Positions 9,995 to 20,236 of a stretch of DNA of 34,380 bases are shown here, piece after piece. Every line of letters begins with the position of its first letter. Within the stretch, counting starts at the first letter, position 1. A program made the translations under genes and the position numbers. The stretch comes from Bodonicaedibacter sp963693005 (GTDB lineage: Bacteria > Pseudomonadota > Alphaproteobacteria > UBA6184). The stretch is taken from assembly GCA_963693005.1 (NCBI GenBank), contig OY843687.1, positions 1-34,380 of the forward strand, written 5' to 3'. The notes beneath the pieces were generated by a model. The model saw only the letters and a list, made by a program, of their open reading frames with translations, had not been told where the DNA came from and ran no database searches.

Positions 9995-11985
9995 CTGTGG
10001 CCGCGGACGGGTTTTGAGATCGTTACCCCGGTTTAGGGGTCGGACAGCAGCCTCGCCGTCGTCGAGCCGTACAACTGTGGCCGCGGACGGGTTTTGAGAT
10101 CGTTCCCCCGGTTTAGGGGTCGGACAGCAGCCTCGCCGTCGTCGAGCCGTACAACTGTGGCCGCGGACGGGTTTTGAGATCGTTACCCGGTTTAGGGGTC
10201 GGACAGCCTCGCCGTCGTCGAGCCGTACAACTGTGGCCGCGGACGGGTTTTGAGATCGTTACCCCGGTTTAGGGGTCGGACAGCCTCGCCGTCGTCGAGC
10301 CGTACAACTGTGGCCGCGGACGGGTTTTGAGATCGTTACCCGGTTTAGGGGTCGGACAGCAGCCTCGCCGTCGTCGAGCCGTACAACTGTGGCCGCGGAC
10401 GGGTTTTGAGATCGTTACCCCGGTTTAGGGGTCGGACAGCAGCCTCGCCGTCGTCGAGCCGTACAACTGTGGCCGCGGACGGGTTTTGAGATCGTTACCC
10501 GGTTTAGGGGTCGGACAGCCTCGCCGTCGTCGAGCCGTACAACTGTGGCCGCGGACGGGTTTTGAGATCGTTACCCGGTTTAGGGGTCGGACAGCAGCCT
10601 CGCCGTCGTCGAGCCGTACAACTGTGGCCGCGGACGGGTTTTGAGATCGTTACCCCGGTTTAGGGGTCGGACAGCAGCCTCGCCGTCGTCGAGCCGTACA
10701 ACTGTGGCCGCGGACGGGTTTTGAGATCGTTACCCCCGGTTTCGGGGTCGGACAGCAGCCTCGCCGTCGTCGAGCCGTACAACTGTGGCCGCGGACGGGT
10801 TTTGAGATCGTTACCCGGTTTAGGGGTCGGACAGCAGCCTCGCCGTCGTCGAGCCGTACAACTGTGGCCGCGGACGGGTTTTGAGATCGTTACCCCGGTT
10901 TAGGGGTCGGACAGCAGCCTCGCCGTCGTCGAGCCGTACAACTGTGGCCGCGGACGGGTTTTGAGATCGTTACCCCGGTTTCGGGGTCGGACAGCAGCCT
11001 CGCCGTCGTCGAGCCGTACAACTGTGGCCGCGGACGGGTTTTGAGATCGTTCCCCCGGGGTCGGACAGCAGCCTCGCCGTCGTCGAGCCGTACAACTGTG
11101 GCCGCGGACGGGTTTTGAGATCGTTACCCCCCGGTTTAGGGGTCGGACAGCAGCCTCGCCGTCGTCGAGCCGTACAACTGTGGCCGCGGACGGGTTTTGA
11201 GATCGTTCCCCCCGGTTTAGGGGTCGGACAGCAGCCTCGCCGTCGTCGAGCCGTACAACTGTGGCCGCGGACGGGTTTTGAGATCGTTACCCGGTTTAGG
11301 GGTCGGACAGCAGCCTCGCCGTCGTCGAGCCGTACAACTGTGGCCGCGGACGGGTTTTGAGATCGTTCCCCCGGTTTAGGGGTCGGACAGCAGCCTCGCC
11401 GTCGTCGAGCCGTACAACTGTGGCCGCGGACGGGTTTTGAGATCGTTACCCCGGTTTAGGGGTCGGACAGCAGCCTCGCCGTCGTCGAGCCGTACAACTG
11501 TGGCCGCGGACGGGTTTTGAGATCGTTACCCCGGTTTAGGGGTCGGGCAGCAGCCTCGCCGTCGTCGAGCCGTACAACTGTGGCCGCGGACGGGTTTTGA
11601 GATCGTTCCCCCGGTTTAGGGGTCGGACAGCAGCCTCGCCGTCGTCGAGCCGTACAACTGTGGCCGCGGACGGGTTTTGAGATCGTTACCCCGGTTTAGG
11701 GGTCGGACAGCAGCCTCGCCGTCGTCGAGCCGTACAACTGTGGCCGCGGACGGGTTTTGAGATCGTTACCCCGGTTTAGGGGTCGGACAGCAGCCTCGCC
11801 GTCGTCGAGCCGTACAACTGTGGCCGCGGACGGGTTTTGAGATCGTTACCCGGTTTAGGGGTCGGACAGCCTCGCCGTCGTCGAGCCGTACAACTGTGGC
11901 CGCGGACGGGTTTTGAGATCGTTACCCCGGTTTAGGGGTCGGACAGCAGCCTCGCCGTCGTCGAGCCGTACAACTGTGGCCGCGG
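9995..11985 (+). repeat. ~80-bp satellite array S4, about 25 units
   Basis: The variant order matches S1 and S7. The TTTAG-deleted marker unit is at 11049 (1054 bp from the B3 end) and the GGGCAG unit is at about 11545. The array ends in the A3 TSD at 11974-11985. Small C-run length differences at about 10733, 11126 and 11207 are private. Confidence 0.95.
11974..11985 (+). repeat. 12-bp target-site duplication, left of A3
   Basis: CTGTGGCCGCGG. The same 12 bp occur at every canonical satellite unit start and flank all undamaged A and B copies. The two preceding A bases could also belong to the TSD, since they cannot be told from the poly(A) tail. Length 12 agrees with that known for ingi, RIME and L1Tc insertions. 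Confidence 0.85.
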
Positions 11986-13048
11986 CTCATGGCTTTAAAG
12001 CGTGGTCCCTTGGCTAAGAGCCTGTGCCCGATCGAAACGGAATGCTGGAACCTGCTCCTCGACATTTCCCGGATTTGGTCCGTGCGGCGCATCATGTTGA
12101 AGTTTGTGTTCGGCCACTCCGAAGTCCCGATCAACGACGAAGCGGACGCTCTGGCCACCGAAGCGAAGCACCTCCCTGGGCAGGACGATGTGCCGATCCA
12201 ACTCCGCGACAGCAAGGCACTGGCGAAGCAGTACGTTAAGTGGACACAGGAGCTCACCCGCGACACTCCCCGTGGCCGCCTCATCCGCCGCCCGGTGAAG
12301 CCGGCTCGCCGCTGCGACATGGACCGGGTGAAGCACCAGTACGCAGTCATGGCCCAGACACGCACCAACGAGTTCCACTGGGGCGGCCGCTTCTCGCACC
12401 GCATAGGGGCGAACCCCTCAACGGCATGCAGACTATGCACCGGTCCGGACCACGCGCGCCTGGCCCAACTGGCGAAGCTCGAAGTAGAGGAGGCCACTGT
12501 CCGACTGGAAGCCGAAAGGGAGGGCGTCATCAACAACCTGACACTGCTGAAGAAGGCCTGGAACACGCACCGCGTCGCGAGCGGACTACGACCGAATGCA
12601 CCCGGCGCTGCGTTCCCCGGAAACCCGGAGGCTTGGATGTTGAAAGCGATGAAGTGCCCGTACTGCAACATCTACACGCAGACCAAGGCCAGGGGAGGTG
12701 GACTGACGATCCACATGGAGCGGTGCAAGATGCGCCCCCCTGACGCCGTGGTCGAAAGGGCCGCCCGGTACTCCATCGTCAACTTCAAGGCCGTCGACGC
12801 TCCCGGCATGACAATCGAGTCGAGTCACCACTGGTGGCACGACTGCCCCGGTGCCAGAGATGTGTGCGCCGCATCAGACCATCCCCTTCGGTCGCCCATT
12901 CCTCCGACGTTCGACTTCTACGGTGAAGCGTACTGGCAGCAAGTGCGTGCTCTTTTTGATTCGCTCGCTCGCCCGGCCTCGCAGCTGGGAGGAGCTACGT
13001 CTCATGGCCCTCCGGGGTCGTGAAGTCAACGGGCTTGCCAAAAAAAAA
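11986..13048 (+). mobile_element. Type A fragment, copy A3 (intact reference copy)
   Basis: TSD 11974-11985 on the left and 13049-13060 on the right, poly(A) 13040-13048 (nine A). Ends, length and coding frame agree with A5 and A6, so I take these three as the undamaged form of the A element in this locus. Confidence 0.9.
11989..13023 (+). CDS. RNase H C-terminal half plus zinc-finger protein (ingi-like polyprotein tail), A3, 344 codons
   Basis: The open frame begins at an ATG 3 bp after the TSD; this Met is internal to the parent polyprotein, so it is an available start and not a proven one. Visible in order: the end of the RNase H fold with the His/Asp motif (His43, Asp53 in GHSEVPINDEAD); a basic region; a CRLC pair (Cys147/Cys150) after HRIGANPS; a charged helix or possible coiled coil at about 156-190; a Cys2-His-Cys finger (Cys223, Cys226, His242, Cys246); then a His/Trp-rich HHWWHDC segment. 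The first RNase H acidic residues are missing, so it cannot be a working nuclease. Family knowledge: ingi/L1Tc proteins end in RNase H and a nucleic-acid-binding finger. The stop is 16 bp before the poly(A), as expected for a retrotransposon 3' end. Expression is unknown. Confidence 0.72.
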   Translation: MALKRGPLAKSLCPIETECWNLLLDISRIWSVRRIMLKFVFGHSEVPINDEADALATEAKHLPGQDDVPIQLRDSKALAKQYVKWTQELTRDTPRGRLIRRPVKPARRCDMDRVKHQYAVMAQTRTNEFHWGGRFSHRIGANPSTACRLCTGPDHARLAQLAKLEVEEATVRLEAEREGVINNLTLLKKAWNTHRVASGLRPNAPGAAFPGNPEAWMLKAMKCPYCNIYTQTKARGGGLTIHMERCKMRPPDAVVERAARYSIVNFKAVDAPGMTIESSHHWWHDCPGARDVCAASDHPLRSPIPPTFDFYGEAYWQQVRALFDSLARPASQLGGATSHGPPGS

Positions 13049-13060
13049 CTGTGGCCGCGG
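13049..13060 (+). repeat. 12-bp target-site duplication shared between A3 and B4
   Basis: This CTGTGGCCGCGG is the only sequence separating the A tail from the B start. It serves as right TSD of A and left TSD of B, showing that the second element entered exactly at a TSD copy of the first. Confidence 0.85.
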
Positions 13061-14495
13061 CACATCAAACGCCGCGACACGGAGACGGAATGGAAGCCCG
13101 CCCGGAACAGCCTGACAATCTGCCGTTCGACAATGGCGTGCTACGACCGGAAGACGATGTCACGTCCGACGATAGCGGTTCCGACACCGAGCCCCGACGC
13201 AGGTGTGACGACGACGAGCGTGTCTTCTATGTCAACAAAGCGGCCGGCTCCGGCTACGTCGTTTACTCGAAGCGCCCACACGCCCCGTCGACCGAGCACC
13301 GCCTCACTGGAACCGAAGCGGCAGGCCGCCACGCTTGCTCGTACACGGCCGAAGCAGTGGCAATGCGCGCCTGTCTACGCGCCGTCCTTCAGGAGCTGCA
13401 AAGCTTCCCCGGCAAGACGCGCAAGGCCATCGTCATCGCAACGGACTCGCAGTCGCTGCTCATGGCTTTGAAGCGCGGTCCCTTGGCGAAGAGCCTGTGC
13501 CCGATCGAAACGGAATGCTGGAACCTGCTCCTCGACATCTCCCAGATTGGTCCGTGCGGCGCATCATGTTGAAGTTTGTGTTCGGCCACTCCGAAGTCCC
13601 GATCAACGACGAAGCGGACGCTCTGGCCACCGAGGCCAAGCACCTCCCCGGGCAGGATGATGTGCCGATCCAACTCCGCGACAGCAAGGCACTGGCGAAG
13701 CAGTACGTCAAGTGGACACAGGAGCTCACTCGCGACACTCCCCGCGGACGCCTCATCCGCCGTCCGGTGAAGCCGGCTCGCCGCTGCGACATGGACCGGG
13801 TGAAGCACCAGTACGCAGTCATGGCCCAGACACGCACCAACGAGTTCCACTGGGGCGGCCGCTTCTCGCACCGCATCGGGGCGAACCCCTCGACGGCATG
13901 CAGACTGTGCACCGGTCTGGACCACGCGCGCCTGGCTCAACTGGCGAAGCTTGAAGTGGAGGAGGCCACTGTCCGACTGGAAGCCGAACGGGAGGGCGTC
14001 ATCAACAACCTGACACTGCTGAAGAAGGCGTGGAACACCCAACGCGTCGCGAGCGGACTACGACCAAATGCACCCGGCGCTGCGTTCCCCGGAGACCCGG
14101 AGGTTTGGATGTTGAAGGCGATGAAGTGCCCGTACTGCAACACCTACACACAGACCAAGGCCAAGGGAGGTGGACTGACGATCCACATGGAGCGGTGCAA
14201 GAGGCGCCCCCCTAACGCCACGGTCGTGAAGGCCACCCGGTACTCCATCGTCAACTTCAAGGCAGTCGACGCTCCCGGCATGACAATTGAGTCGAGTCAC
14301 CACTGGTGGCACGACTGCCCCGGTGCCAGAGATGTGTGCGCCGCATCAGACCACCCCCTTCGGTCGCCCATTCCTCCGACGTTCGACTTCTACGGTGAAG
14401 CGTACTGGCAGCAAGTGCGTGCTCTTTTTAATTCGCTCGCTCGCCCGGCCTCGCAGCTGGGAGGAGCTATGTCCCATGGCCCTCCGGGGTCGTGA
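13061..14495 (+). pseudogene. RNase H / zinc-finger polyprotein tail, B4, single frameshift
   Basis: Frame one (to the stop at 13570-13572) holds the RNase H first half: an acidic stretch, a possible first strand (FYVNKAAGSGYVVYS), the helix Glu in SYTAEAVAM and the Asp of ATDSQSLL. Frame two (from about 13550 to TGA 14493-14495) holds GHSEVPINDEAD, CRLC, the Cys2-His-Cys finger and HHWWHDC. Type A reads GATTTGG where all B copies read GATTGG (about 13546), so one lost T explains the break. A canonical TDGS start of RNase H is not obvious; DDSGS just upstream is a weak candidate. The apparent 386-codon frame starting at 13335 is out of frame before the break and should not be taken as the protein. 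Programmed frameshifting is possible but unlikely, because A is in frame without it. Confidence 0.83.
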
Positions 14496-14519
14496 AGTCA
14501 ACGGGCTTGTCAAAAAAAA
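13061..14519 (+). mobile_element. Type B fragment, copy B4 (reference copy)
   Basis: It lies between TSDs 13049-13060 and 14520-14531, with an eight-A tail at 14512-14519. B4, B5 and B6 give the same predicted protein sequence in the long frames, so they are recent duplicates. The 5' end lies a short way upstream of the RNase H core; endonuclease and reverse transcriptase are absent. Confidence 0.9.
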
Positions 14520-14531
14520 CTGTGGCCGCGG
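14520..14531 (+). repeat. 12-bp target-site duplication, right of B4
   Basis: The third copy of CTGTGGCCGCGG in the block follows the B poly(A) tail and is continuous with the satellite unit (next bases ACGGGTTTT). Removing A, B and two TSD copies restores an uninterrupted satellite unit. Confidence 0.85.
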
Positions 14532-16404
14532 ACGGGTTTTGAGATCGTTACCCCGGTTTAGGGGTCGGACAGCAGCCTCGCCGTCGTCGAGCCGTACAAC
14601 TGTGGCCGCGGACGGGTTTTGAGATCGTTCCCCCGGTTTAGGGGTCGGACAGCAGCCTCGCCGTCGTCGAGCCGTACAACTGTGGCCGCGGACGGGTTTT
14701 GAGATCGTTACCCGGTTTAGGGGTCGGACAGCCTCGCCGTCGTCGAGCCGTACAACTGTGGCCGCGGACGGGTTTTGAGATCGTTACCCGGTTTAGGGGT
14801 CGGACAGCCTCGCCGTCGTCGAGCCGTACAACTGTGGCCGCGGACGGGTTTTGAGATCGTTACCCGGTTTAGGGGTCGGACAGCAGCCTCGCCGTCGTCG
14901 AGCCGTACAACTGTGGCCGCGGACGGGTTTTGAGATCGTTACCCCGGTTTAGGGGTCGGACAGCAGCCTCGCCGTCGTCGAGCCGTACAACTGTGGCCGC
15001 GGACGGGTTTTGAGATCGTTACCCGGTTTAGGGGTCGGACAGCCTCGCCGTCGTCGAGCCGTACAACTGTGGCCGCGGACGGGTTTTGAGATCGTTACCC
15101 GGTTTAGGGGTCGGACAGCAGCCTCGCCGTCGTCGAGCCGTACAACTGTGGCCGCGGACGGGTTTTGAGATCGTTACCCCGGTTTAGGGGTCGGACAGCA
15201 GCCTCGCCGTCGTCGAGCCGTACAACTGTGGCCGCGGACGGGTTTTGAGATCGTTACCCCGGTTTAGGGGTCGGACAGCAGCCTCGCCGTCGTCGAGCCG
15301 TACAACTGTGGCCGCGGACGGGTTTTGAGATCGTTACCCCGGTTTCGGGGTCGGACAGCAGCCTCGCCGTCGTCGAGCCGTACAACTGTGGCCGCGGACG
15401 GGTTTTGAGATCGTTACTCGGTTTAGGGGTCGGACAGCAGCCTCGCCGTCGTCGAGCCGTACAACTGTGGCCGCGGACGGGTTTTGAGATCGTTACCCCG
15501 GTTTAGGGGTCGGACAGCAGCCTCGCCGTCGTCGAGCCGTACAACTGTGGCCGCGGACGGGTTTTGAGATCGTTCCCCCGGGGTCGGACACCCCGGTTTA
15601 CAACTGTGGCCGCGGGGGTCGGACAGCAGCCTCGCCGTCGTCGAGCCGTACAACTGTGGCCGCGGACGGGTTTTGAGATCGTTCCCCCGGTTTAGGGGTC
15701 GGACAGCAGCCTCGCCGTCGTCGAGCCGTACAACTGTGGCCGCGGACGGGTTTTGAGATCGTTACCCCGGTTTAGGGGTCGGACAGCAGCCTCGCCGTCG
15801 TCGAGCCGTACAACTGTGGCCGCGGACGGGTTTTGAGATCGTTCCCCCCGGTTTAGGGGTCGGACAGCAGCCTCGCCGTCGTCGAGCCGTACAACTGTGG
15901 CCGCGGACGGGTTTTGAGATCGTTACCCCGGTTTAGGGGTCGGACAGCAGCCTCGCCGTCGTCGAGCCGTACAACTGTGGCCGCGGACGGGTTTTGAGAT
16001 CGTTACCCCGGAGGGGTCGGACAGCAGCCTCGCCGTCGTCGAGCCGTACAACTGTGGCCGCGGACGTTTTGAGATCGTTCCCCCGGTTTAGGGGTCGGAC
16101 AGCAGCCTCGCCGTCGTCGAGCCGTACAACTGTGGCCGCGGACGGGTTTTGAGATCGTTACCCCGGTTTAGGGGTCGGACAGCAGCCTCGCCGTCGTCGA
16201 GCCGTACAACTGTGGCCGCGGACGGGTTTTTTGAGATCGTTACCCCGGTTTAGGGGTCGGACAGCAGCCTCGCCGTCGTCGAGCCGTACAACTGTGGCCG
16301 CGGACGGGTTTTGAGATCGTTACCCCGGTTTAGGGGTCGGACAGCAGCCTCGCCGTCGTCGAGCCGTACAACTGTGGCCGCGGACGGGTTTTGAGATCGT
16401 TACC

Positions 16405-16443
16405 CTCCTCGACATTTCCCGGATTTGGTCCGTGCGGCGCATC
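16405..16443 (+). mobile_element. 39-bp remnant of type A inside satellite
   Basis: It matches the A segment CTCCTCGACATTTCCCGG...GCGCATC that encodes the stretch just before GHSEV in the RNase H tail. Both sides are satellite (ACCC on the left, CGGTTTAGGGG on the right). It carries CGG/ATTTGG as in A, not CAG/ATTGG as in B. It marks where the A copy of this block used to be. Confidence 0.85.
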
Positions 16444-16723
16444 CGGTTTAGGGGTCGGACAGCAGCCTCGCCGTCGTCGAGCCGTACAACTGTGGCCGCG
16501 GACGGGTTTTGAGATCGTTACCCCGGTTTAGGGGTCGGACAGCAGCCTCGCCGTCGTCGAGCCGTACGGGTTTTGAGAAGGCTCGTTACCCGGTTTAGGG
16601 GTCGCGACAGCATCGCCGTCGTCGAGCCGTACAACTGTGGCCGCGGACGGGTTTTGAGATCGTTACCCCGGTTTAGGGGTCGGACAGCAGCCTCGCCGTC
16701 GTCGCCGTACAACGTGGCCGCGG

Positions 16724-16773
16724 CACATCAAACGACCGCGAAGACGGATGTCACGTGGAAGCCCGCCCGGAAC
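16724..16773 (+). mobile_element. 50-bp degenerate duplicate of the type B 5' end
   Basis: It begins CACATCAAACG right after GTGGCCGCGG and follows the first bases of B with several changes (ACCGCGAAGACGGATGTCACG...) to CCCGCCCGGAAC. It is then followed by GA, a fresh TSD (16776-16787) and the true B5 start. It looks like a failed or partially deleted extra B end. Confidence 0.78.
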
Positions 16774-16787
16774 GACTGTGGCCGCGG

Positions 16788-18222
16788 CACATCAAACGCC
16801 GCGACACGGAGACGGAATGGAAGCCCGCCCGGAACAGCCTGACAATCTGCCGTTCGACAATGGCGTGCTACGACCGGAAGACGATGTCACGTCCGACGAT
16901 AGCGGTTCCGACACCGAGCCCCGACGCAGGTGTGACGACGACGAGCGTGTCTTCTATGTCAACAAAGCGGCCGGCTCCGGCTACGTCGTTTACTCGAAGC
17001 GCCCACACGCCCCGTCGACCGAGCACCGCCTCACTGGAACCGAAGCGGCAGGCCGCCACGCTTGCTCGTACACGGCCGAAGCAGTGGCAATGCGCGCCTG
17101 TCTACGCGCCGTCCTTCAGGAGCTGCAAAGCTTCCCCGGCAAGACGCGCAAGGCCATCGTCATCGCAACGGACTCGCAGTCGCTGCTCATGGCTTTGAAG
17201 CGCGGTCCCTTGGCGAAGAGCCTGTGCCCGATCGAAACGGAATGCTGGAACCTGCTCCTCGACATCTCCCAGATTGGTCCGTGCGGCGCATCATGTTGAA
17301 GTTTGTGTTCGGCCACTCCGAAGTCCCGATCAACGACGAAGCGGACGCTCTGGCCACCGAGGCCAAGCACCTCCCCGGGCAGGATGATGTGCCGATCCAA
17401 CTCCGCGACAGCAAGGCACTGGCGAAGCAGTACGTCAAGTGGACACAGGAGCTCACTCGCGACACTCCCCGCGGACGCCTCATCCGCCGTCCGGTGAAGC
17501 CGGCTCGCCGCTGCGACATGGACCGGGTGAAGCACCAGTACGCAGTCATGGCCCAGACACGCACCAACGAGTTCCACTGGGGCGGCCGCTTCTCGCACCG
17601 CATCGGGGCGAACCCCTCGACGGCATGCAGACTGTGCACCGGTCTGGACCACGCGCGCCTGGCTCAACTGGCGAAGCTTGAAGTGGAGGAGGCCACTGTC
17701 CGACTGGAAGCCGAACGGGAGGGCGTCATCAACAACCTGACACTGCTGAAGAAGGCGTGGAACACCCAACGCGTCGCGAGCGGACTACGACCAAATGCAC
17801 CCGGCGCTGCGTTCCCCGGAGACCCGGAGGTTTGGATGTTGAAGGCGATGAAGTGCCCGTACTGCAACACCTACACACAGACCAAGGCCAAGGGAGGTGG
17901 ACTGACGATCCACATGGAGCGGTGCAAGAGGCGCCCCCCTAACGCCACGGTCGTGAAGGCCACCCGGTACTCCATCGTCAACTTCAAGGCAGTCGACGCT
18001 CCCGGCATGACAATTGAGTCGAGTCACCACTGGTGGCACGACTGCCCCGGTGCCAGAGATGTGTGCGCCGCATCAGACCACCCCCTTCGGTCGCCCATTC
18101 CTCCGACGTTCGACTTCTACGGTGAAGCGTACTGGCAGCAAGTGCGTGCTCTTTTTAATTCGCTCGCTCGCCCGGCCTCGCAGCTGGGAGGAGCTATGTC
18201 CCATGGCCCTCCGGGGTCGTGA
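16788..18222 (+). pseudogene. RNase H / zinc-finger polyprotein tail, B5
   Basis: Same domain order and the same single T deletion (about 17273) as B4; no further frame damage seen. First-half frame stop at 17297-17299, second-half stop at 18220-18222. Confidence 0.8.
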
Positions 18223-18246
18223 AGTCAACGGGCTTGTCAAAAAAAA
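16788..18246 (+). mobile_element. Type B fragment, copy B5
   Basis: Left TSD 16776-16787, eight-A tail 18239-18246, right TSD 18247-18258. Its long-frame translation equals that of B4 although the flanking block is heavily rearranged. Confidence 0.88.
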
Positions 18247-20233
18247 CTGTGGCCGCGGACGGGTTTTGAGATCGTTACCCCGGTTTAGGGGTCGGACAGC
18301 AGCCTCGCCGTCGTCGAGCCGTACAACTGTGGCCGCGGACGGGTTTTGAGATCGTTCCCCCGGTTTAGGGGTCGGACAGCAGCCTCGCCGTCGTCGAGCC
18401 GTACAACTGTGGCCGCGGACGGGTTTTGAGATCGTTACCCGGTTTAGGGGTCGGACAGCCTCGCCGTCGTCGAGCCGTACAACTGTGGCCGCGGACGGGT
18501 TTTGAGATCGTTACCCGGTTTAGGGGTCGGACAGCCTCGCCGTCGTCGAGCCGTACAACTGTGGCCGCGGACGGGTTTTGAGATCGTTACCCGGTTTAGG
18601 GGTCGGACAGCAGCCTCGCCGTCGTCGAGCCGTACAACTGTGGCCGCGGACGGGTTTTGAGATCGTTACCCCGGTTTAGGGGTCGGACAGCAGCCTCGCC
18701 GTCGTCGAGCCGTACAACTGTGGCCGCGGACGGGTTTTGAGATCGTTACCCGGTTTAGGGGTCGGACAGCCTCGCCGTCGTCGAGCCGTACAACTGTGGC
18801 CGCGGACGGGTTTTGAGATCGTTACCCGGTTTAGGGGTCGGACAGCAGCCTCGCCGTCGTCGAGCCGTACAACTGTGGCCGCGGACGGGTTTTGAGATCG
18901 TTACCCCGGTTTAGGGGTCGGACAGCAGCCTCGCCGTCGTCGAGCCGTACAACTGTGGCCGCGGACGGGTTTTGAGATCGTTACCCCGGTTTAGGGGTCG
19001 GACAGCAGCCTCGCCGTCGTCGAGCCGTACAACTGTGGCCGCGGACGGGTTTTGAGATCGTTACCCGGTTTAGGGGTCGGACAGCAGCCTCGCCGTCGTC
19101 GAGCCGTACAACTGTGGCCGCGGACGGGTTTTGAGATCGTTACCCCGGTTTAGGGGTCGGACAGCAGCCTCGCCGTCGTCGAGCCGTACAACTGTGGCCG
19201 CGGACGGGTTTTGAGATCGTTACCCCGGTTTCGGGGTCGGACAGCAGCCTCGCCGTCGTCGAGCCGTACAACTGTGGCCGCGGACGGGTTTTGAGATCGT
19301 TCCCCCGGGGTCGGACAGAGCCTCGCCGTCGTCGAGCCGTACAACTGTGGCCGCGGACGGGTTTTGAGATCGTTACCCCGGTTTAGGGGTCGGACAGCAG
19401 CCTCGCCGTCGTCGAGCCGTACAACTGTGGCCGCGGACGGGTTTTGAGATCGTTCCCCCGGTTTAGGGGTCGGACAGCAGCCTCGCCGTCGTCGAGCCGT
19501 ACAACTGTGGCCGCGGACGGGTTTTGAGATCGTTACCCGGTTTAGGGGTCGGACAGCAGCCTCGCCGTCGTCGAGCCGTACAACTGTGGCCGCGGACGGG
19601 TTTTGAGATCGTTCCCCCGGTTTAGGGGTCGGACAGCAGCCTCGCCGTCGTCGAGCCGTACAACTGTGGCCGCGGACGGGTTTTGAGATCGTTACCCCGG
19701 TTTAGGGGTCGGACAGCAGCCTCGCCGTCGTCGAGCCGTACAACTGTGGCCGCGGACGGGTTTTGAGATCGTTACCCCGGTTTAGGGGTCGGACAGCAGC
19801 CTCGCCGTCGTCGAGCCGTACAACTGTGGCCGCGGACGGGTTTTGAGATCGTTCCCCCGGTTTAGGGGTCGGACAGCAGCCTCGCCGTCGTCGAGCCGTA
19901 CAACTGTGGCCGCGGACGGGTTTTGAGATCGTTACCCCGGTTTAGGGGTCGGACAGCAGCCTCGCCGTCGTCGAGCCGTACAACTGTGGCCGCGGACGGG
20001 TTTTGAGATCGTTACCCCGGTTTAGGGGTCGGACAGCAGCCTCGCCGTCGTCGAGCCGTACAACTGTGGCCGCGGACGGGTTTTGAGATCGTTACCCCGG
20101 TTTAGGGGTCGGACAGCAGCCTCGCCGTCGTCGAGCCGTACAACTGTGGCCGCGGACGGGTTTTGAGATCGTTACCCCGGTTTAGGGGTCGGACAGCAGC
20201 CTCGCCGTCGTCGAGCCGTACAACTGTGGCGCG
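18247..20233 (+). repeat. ~80-bp satellite array S6, about 25 units
   Basis: The marker short unit is at 19299 (1052 bp from the B5 end), here followed by GACAGAGCC with a further small deletion. The final unit reads CTGTGGCGCG before A4, a damaged form of the TSD. Confidence 0.94.
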
Positions 20234-20236
20234 CAT

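Larger units (their letters stand above)
14520..16787 (+). repeat. Satellite array S5, longest-decayed array, with A and B scraps
   Basis: It begins like the other arrays and has the marker unit at 15572 (1052 bp from the B4 end). After that it is scrambled. At 15580-15620 parts of several units are joined (CACCCCGGTTTACAACTG...GCGGGGGTCGG). At about 16009 and 16066 short internal deletions occur. At 16405-16443 a piece of A is embedded, and from about 16565 to 16723 the units are degenerate. It ends in a partial B start and the B5 TSD (16776-16787). No complete A precedes B5, unlike other blocks. Confidence 0.9.

Noticed and set aside
13061..13572. Programmed frameshift site in B
   Set aside because: There is no slippery heptamer or convincing downstream structure, and type A is in frame with one more T, so a simple deletion suffices.
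13389..14042. Minus-strand frames of 150-250 codons opposite A and B
   Set aside because: They mirror the coding strand of the RNase H/zinc-finger region, have no recognisable domain, and vanish wherever the plus-strand frame is disturbed; shadows.
13335..14495. 386-codon frame in B4 (and its equals in B5, B6, B7) as one protein
   Set aside because: The first ~75 codons are the RNase H region read in the wrong frame; only the part after the lost T is genuine. It is a frameshifted pseudogene.
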